Positions 1-12,580 of a DNA stretch of 64,000 bases are shown here, one piece after another; the stretch's first letter is position 1, and every line of letters begins with the position of its first letter. Made by a program: the position numbers and the translations under genes. The DNA comes from Mantis religiosa. Its lineage: Eukaryota; Arthropoda; Insecta; Mantodea; Mantidae. The DNA is taken from the NCBI GenBank assembly GCA_030765055.1, contig CM060953.1, forward strand, positions 186,769,872-186,833,871. The letters are read 5' to 3'. Under the pieces are notes generated by a model. The model was not told the origin of the DNA and did no database searches. It saw only the letters and a program-made list of their open reading frames with translations.

Positions 1-205
1 AGTCATATCGGACGATGAATGAAATGGTGTTCTAATGAACCTAGGCTACAGAGAGCTAGCAGCTACCACACAATCACTTTTCAGGATAAGGTTAAACCCT
101 CGGAAAAAATATTCTTCGAGATAACTCACATGATCAATATTCTAACTCAGGACCTCCTCAACGTGAAGCACACGCCAGCACCACGGTACGGAGGTGAAAA
201 GCATT
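1..205 (-). mobile_element. Degenerate tRNA-derived SINE, truncated by window edge
   Basis: Read on the minus strand this has a tRNA-like head (about 205 to 100, with a decayed box B) followed by the tail that also ends the intact SINE at 54310-54560. The plus-strand start, with ATATCGGACGATGAATG, is the reverse complement of that SINE's 3' part. Divergence is high, so it is an old copy. It also shares its tail with the 108-bp arrays, so the window may begin at the edge of another such array. Confidence 0.6.
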
Positions 206-895
206 AAGAATTCTGCTTTCACTTTCTGCATCCCTAGTAACTGAATGAATGGCATTTCTTAAACATACCAAACGGAAAGAAAATGCATGTTGTCGAAATT
301 TAGGCACTGAGATCTATGGGAGATTTATTTCAGCTACCATCGCCAGGAAGAAGGGATAAACTGAAGCAACCGCAGGAAGGATTATGCCACAGAGACCTGC
401 ACAAGTCTCTCCAAAATATGTATACTCCTCCACTGGAGAGAAAGTCTCCGAGGGGCGTTCGCCGAAGGTCCCCACATCCTCCCTGGACAGGTTTATGACA
501 CCCCATGTCAGTACAGTTACAGACCAAGCAAAAACATTCTGACGGCTTCTAGTTTTGTGAATGAATCTTCTCGCTTTAATGTACAGAATGAATAGGGCGC
601 ACGTTTTTAACCGTCTGCTCCTTGTGTAGCAAGCGTTCTCTGCCACACACATTCACTGTCCTTGTCCCACAGCACATTCCTTACAGGGATTTTCTTTGCG
701 TTGCTATACTATAGGCAGTTCCACTACTGCAGCAGTCCAGAATGAATCCTCAAACAAGCCAGAATTTCCAGTATCCATTATTCTTAGGCACAAGCATCTA
801 TTCGGCACTGTCACACACCATTGAACTCAAAAGGAGAAGAAAATGTACACATGGTAGAAATAAAGCTGCATACATTTTCAACCAGCACCTATTAC
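206..895. other. No recognisable gene or element
   Basis: Short open frames occur on both strands but none has a recognisable motif, codon pattern or splice context. The last tens of bases grade into the first, degenerate monomer of the 140-bp satellite. Confidence 0.5.
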
Positions 896-2174
896 CTGTG
901 TGAAAAATGAGTACAGTGGTTATGAGAATTCGCTCATTTTAGAGAGACCGAGAAGACGGGAATATAGTACAGTACAGTCTGACCATCAAAACATCAGAAC
1001 ATCGTACGTAACACGACGTATATTGTATTACCTGTTTGACGAATGAGTACAGTTGTTATGGGAGGTTGCTGCTCGGCTTAGAGAGATCAGAGAAGACGGG
1101 GATATAGTGCAGTACAGTCTGACCATCAAAACATCAGAACATCGTACGTAACACGACGTATATTGTATTACCTGTCTGACGAATGAGTACAGTTGTTATG
1201 GGAGGTTGCTGCTCGGTTTAGAGAGATCAGAGAAGACGGGAATATAGTACAGTACAGTCTGACTATCAAAACAACAGAACATCGCACGTAACACGACGTA
1301 TATTGTACTACCTCTCTGACGAATGAGTACAGTTGTTATGGGAGGTCGCTGCTCGGTTTAGTGAGATCAGGGAAGACGGGAATATAGTACAGTACAGTCT
1401 GACCATCAAAACATCAGAACATCGTACGTAACACGACGTATATTGTATTACCTGTATGACGAATGAGTACAGTTGTTATGGGCGGTCACTGCTCGGTTTA
1501 GTGAGATCAGAGAAGACGGGAATATAGTACAGTACAGTCTGACCATCAAAACATCAGAACATCGTACGTAACACGACGTATATTGTATTACCTGTCTGAC
1601 GAATGAGTACAGTTGTTATGGGAGGTTGCTGCTCGGTTTAGAGAGATCAGAGAAGACGGGAATATAGTACAGTACAGTCTGACCATCAAAACAACAGAAC
1701 ATCGCACGTAACACGACGTATATTGTATTACCTGTCTGACGAATGAGTACAGTTGTTATCGGAGGTCGCTGCTCGGTTTAGTGAGATCAGAGAAGACGGG
1801 AATATAGTACAGTACAGTCTGACCATCAAAACATCAGAACATCGTACGTAACACGACGTATATTGTATTACCTGTATGACGAATGAGTACAGTTGTTATG
1901 GGAGGTCACTGCTCGGTTTAGAGAGATCAGAGAAGACGGGAATATAGTACAGTACAGTCTGACCATCAAAACATTAGAACATCGTACGTAACACGACGTA
2001 TATTGTATTACCTGTCTGACGAATGAGTAGAGTTGTTATGGGAGGTTGCTGCTCGGTTTAGAGAGATCAGAGAAGACGGGAATATAGTACAGTACAGTCT
2101 GACTATCAAAACAACAGAACATCGCACGTAACACGACGTATATTGTATTACCTGTCTGACGAATGAGTACAGTT
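896..2174. repeat. 140-bp satellite array, left arm (about 9 copies)
   Basis: The monomer contains GAATGAGTACAGTTGTTATG, a GCTGCTCGGTTTAGAGAGATC block and CATCGTACGTAACACGACG, and recurs every 140 bp (for example the TATTGTATTA block at 1021, 1161 and 1301). Monomer variants carrying ACAACAGAACATCGCACG recur at 1261, 1681 and 2101, a 420-bp trimeric higher-order period. The first monomer is diverged, as expected for an array edge. I find no coding or transposon ancestry for this monomer. It continues after the LINE insertion at 7839. Confidence 0.93.
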
Positions 2175-2292
2175 TTTTTTTTGGGGGGGGGGGCCTTCGG
2201 TAAAATCCCATATAGCCATCGTGGGGAAAAATTAGAAAAAATAATGTAAGGAAAATTAAGAGGATGGGAGGAGACTAGATCTGCAGATCACT

Positions 2293-5200
2293 TTATTTAA
2301 GAAATTGTAGAAGAGCTTGGTATACAGGTTTGTGGCATAACTGTAATATGGTGTTGACGCTAGCGGGAAAAGGAACAGACTGCTGAAGTAGGCGGCGGAG
2401 GAAGGAAGAACGGTGGGCTCGATAGCGAGAGCAACTGAACAGGAGATGATTGAGGTCAGCGGTTTCGCCTGGGTCATCAGGACATACAGGGGAATCGATG
2501 AGACGTAGTCGGTGTAGATGCGCAGGGTAACATCCATGTCCAAGTCGCATTCTAATGATGGAGGTGAGATGTCGACGTGCAATCCTAAAGCTGGAGAACC
2601 AAGGGGTCGTGGATAGATGCGTCTGAACGGCGGCGTAGTGTTTGCCTTTGATGGACTGCGAACGAATCCAGGCGTCATTCCAGTGACAATAGGCGTCACG
2701 ATGAAGGACCGGAAGAAATCCGTATAGGGCAGTTGGATGCCTTGGAAGGTGCCTTGGGTGAGTCCCCCTTTTGCCAGGCGATCGGCGACTTCATTGTATC
2801 GAATTCCGACATGCCCTCTGATCCAAAGAAAGTGAATTTGATGTCCGGCTGTGGTAGCGTTGTTCACCAACGTCAGTATCTCGTAAAGATAACAGTGCAT
2901 ATCTCTCGTCCAGAGAGGAGATGAGAGTCTCTGCAGCACACTCTGCGCATCGGTTAAGATCAGCAGTTTGGGGAAGCCCTGAGAAATCCCATATTGCAAA
3001 GCGTCACGAATGGCCAGAACCTCCGCAGTGTAGCTGGAAGCTTCCATAGGTAGGCGGTATCGATCCAGGGCATTAGTAGAAGGACAGACGTATGCATAAC
3101 CTACTCCATCAGCAGATTTAGAACCGTCGGTGTAAATCGTGGTGAAATCTGGCCATGTAACCTGCAAGAAATGAGAGAGGGCGACGACGTTCACGTCAGA
3201 GCTCTGAATAATGTGATCAGGAAGATAATGCACCGAAACATTCAAGAAGTGTAAGTCATATGGATATTGAAACCCCGGAAGAGAGGGACTTTTCAAAATT
3301 AAGGGAAAAGCGTGGTATAGATACCGAAAACCCAGTAAGAGTAAGGGCAATCGTCGTACAGCTGGAAAATCCACGTTGAGATAATTAGCAGCAAGATACT
3401 GCAACGTCCGCAATACTGGGTGGGCGTCGACGGAGAAAACTCGCAAGAGAAAGCGCTGGGTTAAGAGCTGTCGACGGATCTCCAATGGTGGTTCTGAGGC
3501 CTCAACCAAAAGTGCATTCGTCGGTGTAGAAAGCATAGCACCCAGGCAAAATCTAAGAGCACGGTACTGAGCAGTATCCAACTTGCGCAAGACCGATGTG
3601 GAAGCAGAGCCAAAGAAGATACAGCCATAGTCCAGCACCGACCGAATTAGGGAACGATATAGCAGAAGTAATATGGAAGCGTCCCCGCCCCACCATGAAT
3701 GAGCGATACTACGTAGAACATTAAGAGTTGCACCAATTTTGGAGATGAGATGCTGGATGTGATGACTCCATGAAAGGCGACTATCCAAATAGATACCCAA
3801 AAATTTTGCGGAAGATGCAAGGGTAAAAGTAAAAGGTCCCAAGCGGATAACGCCATCAGGAAATGTCCGTCGTTTCCTAGTAAACACTACGACTGTAGAC
3901 TTGGAAGGTGAAAGATGTAATCCGTGTTCAGAGGCCCAGGTTGATAAATCGGTGGCAGCATCACTAAGCCACAGACGAGTAATCCAAAAACTAGAGGACC
4001 GAGCGTACGAACAGATATCATCGGCATACTGGAGAACTCGAATGTGAGGACTAAATAGAGAGTCTAAATCCGACGTATAAAGTGCATAAAGAAGAGGACT
4101 CAAAATCGCTCCCTGGGGCAATCCTCGAACTACTATTCTAGGGCCGAAGAAAGAGTTATCAGGAGAACGGATATAGATGAGGCGATGTCGGACAAGATTG
4201 TAAATGCCAGAGCAGTACCGAGGAGGAAGACCCAGTGCTTGCAGCTTCCCAAGCAAAACTGGCAGTAAAACACTGTCGTAGGCGCCGGAAATGTCCAACA
4301 AGATGGCTGCCAGATATCCTTGTTCCAAATAGGTACGCTCGATGTCAGTAGTCAGGATGCTGAGACTATCCAAAGTACTCCAGGTTTTGCGGAAACCATA
4401 TTGGGACATGGGTAATAATCTCCGGGATTCCAGCCACCATTCAAGTCGTTGTTTAAGCAAGCGTTCAAAGGTCTTGGCGATACAGGAAGACAAAGCGATC
4501 GGGCGATAAGAGGTACCAAAGCTATGGTCCTTCCCCGGCTTCAAGATAGGTACAATGATCTGTGTAGTCCAACTCTCGGGGAAGACGCCGGAGGCCCAAA
4601 GGTCGTTGAATAGTTCCAAAAGGATCATCTTCGCACGAGGAGGAAGGTGGGTGAGCATGCTATAGGATATCTGATCATAACCCGGTGCTGAATTCGACGA
4701 CGACTTCAGCACACTTTGAAGTTCAGACATAGAAAATGCTGACATCAAAGCGTGGTGCGAGTCCCCGGAAGAAGAGAGACCAGTAGGTGCTGGTGGTGAT
4801 GTCACGGATGGCGGAGCAATGTGATCTGCAAACTCAGCGATCCAATCCCTCAGAGGGCGGGTAGGAACTGGCTTCTTCCTCAATTTGTTAATAAACCCCC
4901 AAATCTGAGAAAGTGGGGTGGTGTTAGAGAGTTTGGCACAAAAGGTCTTCCAGCACTCCTTTTTGCACTGTCATAAAAACCGTTTGGCCTCCGCTGCGGC
5001 CCGTTTATAGGCCATAAAATTGTCCCATGTAGAGTTGTGCCGGTAGGTACTGAGCGCCAATTTCCTCTTCGCAACATAACGACTGCATTCTGCATTCCAC
5101 CAAGGAGAGGGTACACCACGGGACGTAAGAACTGGTCGTTTCTCTGGGATGGAAAGCAAAGCCGCACTATTGATACACTGTAGAAAGGTGTCGTAACGTT

Positions 5201-6059
5201 CCAATGGAGGACGATCATTGGGAATCTCAGAAACAGTGGCTTCAAGAATACGTTCGTACTTGACCCAATTGGCATGCCGTAAGTTCCATCTGGTCGAAGG
5301 CCGGTGGGCCACAGAAACGTGCGGAAGAATAGTCGAAATCTCCAGCGGGAAATGATCGGAGCCCATTGTAAAGGGTAGAACCCTCCATTGGAGTTCAGAA
5401 GATAGGGAAGGGGAGCAGAGCGTCAAGTCAATCGCTGACGGTCGGTGTCCGGGCCGAGTGAGCAGGGTGGAAGACCCATCGTTGAGAAGAACCAAACCAG
5501 AGTCCTCGATGAAGTCCAAAAGCGTTCTGCCAGCAGCGTCGGTCAGGTGACAACCCCGTGTGGTATTATGGGCATTAAAATCACCGCCGAGTAAAATGGG
5601 GGTTGGTAATTGGCGCAGGAAATGATACCATTCTCGACTGGTGTTGATCATTCTAGGGGAACAGTACAAAGAAACAACTGTGACCTCTCGTTAACAAAGC
5701 AGAGTCCTCACCGCCACGGCTTCAAAAGAATGTATTTGGCTGTGGTCTATCTGAATGGTGTAATGTGGAATAGTAGAGTGCACCAGAATTGCAACTCCTC
5801 CCCATCCGTCCGTCCTATCCTTGGAGTAGAGGCAGAAAGAAGGTATGCGAAGAGACGTATTTGGGGTCAACCAAGTTTCAGACAGCAGTGCGATGAAGAC
5901 GTGGCGTACAAAGAGATCTTGCACAAGAGAGTCATAATTAGCTCGTAGAGACCGACAATTCCATTGCAACAAAGTTGAAGCCATGCTGTAAAGTTGGGTT
6001 GTCATCGTTGGGTTATGAGCTTTGTAATAAGCTGGTAAGGAAGTCGCGGAGAAGTTCAA
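2293..6059 (-). pseudogene. LINE ORF2: endonuclease, reverse transcriptase, RNase H (3 lesions)
   Basis: The reading frame opens at 6059. An apurinic-like endonuclease comes first, with LLQWNCRSL, LLSETWL, GGDFNAHN and a GSDHFPL end motif. The reverse transcriptase has GLPQGAILSPLLY and the catalytic YADD (near 4030). RNase H has IYTDGSKSADG, a downstream ILTDAQS and the WIRGHVG motif. The end has a Cys-His motif, SPVCPDD with HLLFSC. Lesions: an in-frame TAA near 5691 between the endonuclease halves, an in-frame TGA near 4971 just before the reverse transcriptase, and a one-base frameshift near 2715-2725 that puts the Cys-His tail in another frame. Everything else reads through, so the damage is recent. 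The protein would nick target DNA and reverse transcribe the element RNA. Confidence 0.92.
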
Positions 6060-7677
6060 GTTGAACAGGGGCCGTAGAGGAAGGAGAAAAAGCAGATAAT
6101 ACAGGAACTATGAGCTGCAGTAGTTGCTCCACAAGCTGCAAACTAGTGGGAGCAGACGGCGATGAAGGAGCCGCCCAAGATGGCGGATAAGGATTATGAG
6201 TTATTGGAGATACAGGTACTCGTTGTGGAATATACAGAGTGGAATGAACTGGGGGAAAATGCGGAACTCGGTACGGGGGAGGTCGTGTTGACAAACGAGG
6301 CACCGAAACAGCAGGTGAAGTCGGAGTGGCGAGGGTAACGGCCGGTTGGACTCCTGGTGAAGGTGCTGATCGGGGAGTGTAGGAAGGCAGCAGAAGATTA
6401 CTGGCTGACTTTGTAGGAGATATTCCTCCAGGGAGGGGAGGGAAAGACCGTGTATCTGTCATCGAGAGGGTTCCATTAATGGCCTGTGAGTACGTTGGAC
6501 GAGATGGCTGAGGCGAGCAAGGGGCATCTACTCGAGAAGCTGCCACCCATGCCTCCCGGTATTGACGGTATGCTGGGCATTTTCTGTCTGTTGCCAGGTT
6601 AGCTCCCTGACAGTGAATGCAGCAAGGACCTGAAGTAGAGGTGCAGTCTTCTACGAAATGGGGTCCAGCACATTTACCGCATCTAGCCGCACTCCGACAC
6701 TGATGCGAGCGATGGCCGAAGCGTAAACACTTAGTGCAGATGTAGACTGGAGGATCACGAGGTTCCACCGGGCATCGCGTTCCAAAGATGACTACACGAG
6801 TCGGCAACACTTGAGAGCGGAAGGTAATCTTACACACAGGAATGGGGACCCGTACTGCAGGGTCGCTAGTGGGTCGAGAAAAACGCTGGACAGAAATAAC
6901 AGGGTAGGCACTCTCTAGAAACTCAGCAATTTCTTCTTCTGAGAGACTGGTGTCCACGTTGCGAATAACACCCTCTTTGTGTATCAGAAAATTGGGAATG
7001 TAAACTTCCAAAGATGTTCCCGTAAATGCCGGTGACTCTACTATAGTGTTAGCGGCCTCTGCCGATGCTGCCTCAATTTTCAGTCGGTTTTTTCCTGCTG
7101 AGGTAATATGCACAATTGCACGTCGGATTGTCGGGTTGTGACGAAATAACATTTTACCCACCCTCATGGGGTGTAGCTTACCCACATTCTTATCCAAACT
7201 TTCAATAAACACATAAAAAGGTCCGGGATCTGCGCTGCTATAACGATTGGAATGGCTACGTGGTGTAGAGACGCCAGGTGTAGAAGGTGTTGTTGTAGGA
7301 CGTGACGTGGAAGGAGGAGATAGTGTAGAAGGTCTCGTCGTCGAAGACTGAAGAGGGCCGACGTTCGAGGTGTCCACTGGCAAGTTCCCATTTGGTACAC
7401 AATCACTCGAGTCAAAATCCATGTTGGAGTCTAATGGCGCAACGGATTCTCCTGAAGTCCGCTGCCTCTTAGAAGCACGTTCGTCTTTTCCACTAGTAGC
7501 AGAAGTCGTAGGACGGAGTGAAGTTTGGACTGGTTCACAGTGAAGAGTCGGTAGAGATTGCTGCAGAGAAGTGGAAGCAGAAAGTTGTTCTTCTTGCTGG
7601 TAACATGTCTGCACTGCGGAGTAGATTAGCTGCCCCGTATCAGGGGGGGTCAGCCATAGTACACTAAATATTAACAC
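6013..7677 (-). CDS. LINE ORF1, gag-like nucleic-acid-binding protein
   Basis: An uninterrupted 554-codon frame. The N-terminal third is rich in Ser, Thr and Pro. The middle (about residues 150-290) resembles the RNA-recognition-like part of insect LINE gag proteins. Three clustered zinc knuckles follow: CTKCLRFGHRSHQC, then CGKCAGPHFVEDC, then CCIHCQGANLATDRKC. The C-terminus is again Pro/Ser-rich. In this family ORF1 binds the element RNA and forms the ribonucleoprotein. The 3' end overlaps the ORF2 start by 47 nt in another frame, suggesting reinitiation or frameshift translation of ORF2. The first Met is not certain: the residues before the acidic MDFDSSD segment could be leader read-through. 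No disabling mutation is visible. Confidence 0.85.
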   Translation of the reverse strand: MLIFSVLWLTPPDTGQLIYSAVQTCYQQEEQLSASTSLQQSLPTLHCEPVQTSLRPTTSATSGKDERASKRQRTSGESVAPLDSNMDFDSSDCVPNGNLPVDTSNVGPLQSSTTRPSTLSPPSTSRPTTTPSTPGVSTPRSHSNRYSSADPGPFYVFIESLDKNVGKLHPMRVGKMLFRHNPTIRRAIVHITSAGKNRLKIEAASAEAANTIVESPAFTGTSLEVYIPNFLIHKEGVIRNVDTSLSEEEIAEFLESAYPVISVQRFSRPTSDPAVRVPIPVCKITFRSQVLPTRVVIFGTRCPVEPRDPPVYICTKCLRFGHRSHQCRSAARCGKCAGPHFVEDCTSTSGPCCIHCQGANLATDRKCPAYRQYREAWVAASRVDAPCSPQPSRPTYSQAINGTLSMTDTRSFPPLPGGISPTKSASNLLLPSYTPRSAPSPGVQPAVTLATPTSPAVSVPRLSTRPPPYRVPHFPPVHSTLYIPQRVPVSPITHNPYPPSWAAPSSPSAPTSLQLVEQLLQLIVPVLSAFSPSSTAPVQLELLRDFLTSLLQSS

Positions 7678-7838
7678 TTCACGAATAGAAAGTACGCACG
7701 TGAAAACACAAAGAAATTTGATGTAGAATTAGGCCGGCAATTTGCCCCGTTCTACTAACGCCGCCTCGCGCGCCGGAAAGGTAAACAAGTCGTCACGGTG
7801 TTGCTATGTTACCTGCTCCGCTGTCAGACAGCAACTGT

Positions 7839-10057
7839 GAATGAGTACAGTTGTTATGGGAGGTTGCTGCTCGGTTTAGAGAGATCAGACAAGACGCGAA
7901 TATAGTACAGTACAGTCTGACCATCAAAACATCAGAACATCGTACGTAACATCAAGTATATTGTATTACCTGTCTGACGAATGAGTACAGTTATGGGAGG
8001 TCACTGCTCGGTTTAGAGAGATCAGACAAGACGGGAATATAGTACAGTACAGCCTGACCATCAAAACATCAGAACATCGTACGTAACACGACGTATATTG
8101 TATTACCTGTCTGACGAATGAGTACAGTTGTTATGGGAGGTCGCTGCTCGGTTTAGAGAGATCAGACAAGACGGGAATATAGTACAGTACAGTCTGACCA
8201 TCAAAACATCAGAACATCGTACGTAACACGATGTATATTGTATTACCTGTCTGACGAATGAGTACAGTTGTTATGGGAGGTCGCTGCTCGGTTTAGAGAG
8301 ATCAGACAAGACGGGAATATAGTACAGTACAGCCTGACCATCAAAACATCAGAACATCGTACGTAACACGACGTATATTGTATTACCTGTATGACGAATG
8401 AGTACAGTTGTTATGAGAAGTCACTGCTCGGTTTAGAGAGGTCAGAGAAGACGGGAATATAGTACAGTACAGCCTGACCATTAAATCATCAGAACGTCGT
8501 ACGTAACACGACGTATATTGTATTACCTGTCTGACGAATGAGTACAGTTGTTATGGGAGGTCACTGCTCGGTTTAGAGAGATCAGAGAAGACGGGAATAT
8601 AGTACAGTACAGTCTGACCATCAAAACATCAGAACATCGTACGTAACACGACGTATATTGTATTACCTGTCTGACGAATGAGTACAGTTGTTATGGGAGG
8701 TCGCTGCTCGGTTTAGAGAGGTCAGAGAAGACGGGAATATAGTACAGTACAGTCTGACCATCAAAACATCAGAACATCGTACGTAACACGATGTATATTG
8801 TATTACCTGTCTGACGAATGAGAACAGTTGCTATGGGAGGTCACTGCTCGGTTTAGAGAGGTCAGAGAAGACGGGAATATAGTACAGTACAGTCTGACCA
8901 TTAAATGATCAGAACGTCGTACGTAACACCACGTATATTGTATTACCTGTCTGACAAATGAGTACAGTTGTTATGGGAGCTCGCTGCTCGGTTTAGAGAG
9001 GTCAGAGAAGACGGGAATATAGTACAGTACAGTCTGACCATCAAAACATCAGAACATCGTACGTAACACGATGTATATTGTATTACCTGTCTGACGAATG
9101 AGTACAGTTGCTATGGGAGGTCACTGCTCGGTTTAGAGAGAACAGAGAAGACGGGAATATAGTACAGTACAGTCTGACCATCAAAACATCAGAACATCGT
9201 ACGTAACACGACGTATATTGTATTACCTGTCTGACGAATGAGTACAGTTGTTATGGGAGGTCACTGCTCGGTTTAGAGAGGTCAGAGAAGACGGGAATAT
9301 AGTACAGTACAGTCTGACCATTAAATGATCAGAACGTCGTACGTAACACCACGTATATTGTATTACCTGTCTGACAAATGAGTACAGTTGTTATGGGAGC
9401 TCGCTGCTCGGTTTAGAGAGGTCAGAGAAGACGGGAATATAGTACAGTACAGCCTGACCATCAAAACATCAGAACATCGTACGTAACACCACGTATATTG
9501 TATTACCTGTCTGACGAATGAGTACAGTTGTTATGGGAGCTCGCTGCTCGGTTTAGAGAGGTCAGAGAAGACGGGAATATAGTACAGTACAGCCTGACCA
9601 TCAAAACATCAGAACATCGTACGTAACACCACGTATATTGTATTACCTGTCTGACAAATGAGTACAGTTGTTATGGGAGCTCGCTGCTCGGTTTAGAGAG
9701 GTCAGAGAAGACGGGAATATAGTACAGTACAGCCTGACCATCAAAACATCAGAACATCGTACGTAACACGACGCATATTGTATTACCTGTCTGACAAATG
9801 AGTACAGTTGTTATGGGAGCTCGCTGCTCGGTTTAGAGAGGTCAGAGAAGACGGGAATATAGTACAGTACAGCCTGACCATCAAAACATCAGAACATCGT
9901 ACGTAACACCACGTATATTGTATTACCTGTCTGACAAATGAGTACAGTTGTTATGGGAGCTCGCTGCTCGGTTTAGAGAGGTCAGAGAAGACGGGAATAT
10001 AGTACAGTACAGTCTGACCATTAAATCATCAGAACGTCGTGCGTAACACGACGTATT
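7839..10057. repeat. 140-bp satellite array, right arm (about 16 copies)
   Basis: This continues the array of 896-2174 in the same phase after the LINE. Some copies have indels, for example one with GTTATG in place of GTTGTTATG near 7990. The variant block TTAAATGATCAGAACG recurs at 8900 and 9320, again a 420-bp (3 x 140) higher-order period. The array ends abruptly inside a monomer at about 10057. Confidence 0.93.
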
Positions 10058-11511
10058 TTTCTGTACTTGCTAAATCAATATCCCATATCTTTAAGTATTC
10101 TCCAGAATGTGTCATTCTAGCTTCAAAAGGGCTATTTTCGTAAGTTGACGTACTGCAGGAATTTCTCTTCTCTGTTCGCAAAACTCAAGAAAAGTTCTGT
10201 ACACGAAACATTTTTAAATTCGTCTAGTTTAAAGCTTTTTGGATGTGGGCGATGTTGAAAGTTTTTCTTCCGTACACTTACAATTTTGAGCCGCATTCAC
10301 TATATTATGTTCAGTTGTTCGGTGTCGTTGCTGTAGCATAATTTAACGTAATAATTGGATATTTCCATATATCTTCTTTGCAAAACGGTATCACAGTGAA
10401 TATTATTTTTTTACCTTGTGAGCGTATGACGGTGTTTATATTTTGACTTGATTTGAACCCCTGCACTCTAAGAGACTCAATGCTGTATTGCTGAACGGTA
10501 CAGGGAATTGTGACGCACGCTTTCACTGATGGCCGTCTGACTTTAAGAACAGTTTCGATTCTTGCTATCGCTAACCATGAGTTTCATCTCCTCTACAGGA
10601 CGTTGTGGTTACGATGTCACAGAACAGCGGTTTTGACAATTTAAATTTTAACCTCCATCCTCCATCCCTTAAATCACTTCGCCAGTTCACCAGCTTCTGT
10701 ACAGGCTAAACTTTTGTACCAAACTGTACTTGCCGTTAAGTAGTTCTCTAAAGTTAAGCCTTCGAATAAGTAAACTTTTGTAGGTTTTATATCAGCTACT
10801 CAGGTTTGATATTAATGATTCTATGGCAAATGTGCTAAAAGCTAAGAACTGTGTGGCTTGATATTAATGGAAATAACCTGCCCCTCAGAAGCGTAAAGGA
10901 GGAGTAGAACTTGAAAATACCGCTAGCCGCAAACTCGGCCTGATAAGTAGGGTAGATTTACGAAGGGATTTCTTCAGGATCGCAGCTTCGGCTTTATCCC
11001 TCTACTCTGTTTTGTTTAACGCTTTCAGCGGGCCATGCATTACTCATTTATAATGAAGATAAATGTATTTCAAACCATACACATTCAACTAAAGACAAGT
11101 AAAGTGTAAAATCATAGAGGGTTGTGGTAAATACACTAAAATTTAGTACCACAAAACTCGCAAAATATTGACATTTATATCCTATTACTTTTAATCGCTT
11201 TAAGGGTCATCAAGATATTATAAATAGGCTAAAAATCCAGGGTAAAAGTTTTCATTTTCAAATGTGAGCATTTAAAAACGTTTTATCACATTCACTTTTT
11301 CAATTTGTTTCATATCACATCGCTTTCATCCAGTTCTTCGGAAATTTGGCTCATAACTTCCCCAAAACACAAGCAATTAAGTCTTCATATAATTTTCATA
11401 TCTTCACATGGCAGTCTTTGAACTGCTTTTGGGTTATTAATTTATAAGGAAGTGGAAAGCTTCATAGCAACTACAGCAGAATTTACATTTTGCAACTAAG
11501 GCTAGCAAAAC
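10058..11511. other. AT-rich region without recognised features
   Basis: About 1.45 kb between the 140-bp satellite and the mariner. Open frames are short and show no motif. I see no tRNA, no repeat period and no element ends. Confidence 0.5.
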
Positions 11512-11676
11512 AACGAGGGTGGTCTGAAATGTTTCCAATATCAACATGAAGATGGCAGCACTCGTAAATAAGCTATTGTATTTCGTTCATCTGTTGGCAG
11601 TTACTCACCAAAGTTTCAGTCATTTTGGACGCTAAGTTGTTATGTAACAGTCATTTCGGTGAGATGATGTGTTTTT

Positions 11677-12580
11677 ATGAAAATGGAAAAATTCGGCTAT
11701 CGAACTGTCATTAAATATTTGATTTGGAAAGGCAATATGCCTACGCAAATCAAAGGTGAATTGACTATGAACGTTCGGAACATCCAAAAACTGCATCCAC
11801 CGACGAAAACATCACCAAAGTTCACCAAATTGTGCTACACGACCGCCAAATTAAAGTGAGAGAGATAGAAGAGGCTAAGAACATGTCAAAAGAACGTATT
11901 TGTCACATATTAAATCAACATTTAGACTTAAAAAAGCTGTCCGAGCGTTGGGTGCACCGTTTGCTCACGTCACACCAAAAACGTGTTCGAATGAACATTT
12001 CCAACGCCCTGTTGACGCAGTTTAGGCGCAATAAATCCGAGTATTGGCGCCGATTAACTACCTACTGTAGATGAAACTTGGATACATCGTTATATCCCCG
12101 AAAAAATACAGCCCAAACAGTGGACTACAAAGGGGGCACAGGCTCCAAAAAACAAATCAAAAACTGTTTTTTTTTTCGGCTGGGAAAGTGATGGCGAATT
12201 TTTGGGGATAGTTATGGAGTTATTTTAATCAATTATCTTCAAAAGAGGAAAACCATTGCAGGAGCATCATTACTTGAAAAGTTGAAGGCAGAACTTGCGG
12301 AAAAATGGCCACATTGGCAGAAAAAGAATATCCTGTTTCACCAAGACAACGCACCTCAGCAGCTGCAATAGCGATAATCCACGAATTACGGTTTGAACTG
12401 CTTGACTCACCACATCTAGGCACAAGCGACTACTTTTTGTTCCATCATTAGAAAATTGCGCTCAGAGGAGAGAGACTTTCGTCAAATGAAGAGGGAATCA
12501 CTTTCGTGAACAATTATTTTGCAGAGAAAATCGCCGCGTACTATTTGCACGGGTTACAGATATGGAAACATCGCTGGGAG
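11677..12580 (+). pseudogene. Mariner transposase, several frameshifts
   Basis: The N-terminal helix-turn-helix is visible as KFGYRTVIKYLIWKGNMPTQ. After a frameshift the second helix-turn-helix region follows (VREIEEAKNMSKERICHILN, then RWVHRLL). The catalytic parts are VDETWIHRYIPE (first Asp), FHQDNAP (second Asp, different frame) and LGTSDYFLF (third Asp). The C-terminal block has YFAEK then HRWEKCVELQGDYVEK. At least three frameshifts and stops disrupt it. The enzyme family cuts and rejoins DNA at TA sites. The C-terminal 28 residues are the source of the adjacent array. Confidence 0.82.

Larger units (their letters stand above)
2175..7838 (-). mobile_element. Near full-length non-LTR retrotransposon with RNase H
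   Basis: A 5.66-kb LINE lies on the minus strand inside the 140-bp satellite. Its A-tail appears as the T-run at about 2173-2183, followed by a G-run, and its 5' end is at 7838. Both flanks carry the 14-bp target-site duplication GAATGAGTACAGTT (2161-2174 and 7839-7852), which is satellite sequence, so the ends are exact. It has a gag-like ORF1 and an ORF2 with endonuclease, reverse transcriptase, RNase H and a terminal Cys/His motif, the layout of the I/jockey superfamily. The presence of RNase H favours an I-like clade; clade assignment needs a tree. ORF2 carries two nonsense codons and one frameshift, so this copy is inactive but recent. Confidence 0.92.

Noticed and set aside
5610..5948. 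112-codon plus-strand frame within the LINE
   Set aside because: Antisense shadow of the ORF2 endonuclease region.
896..10057. CRISPR-like array
   Set aside because: Units are contiguous 140-bp tandem repeats with no unique spacers, in a eukaryotic transposon context; no cas genes.
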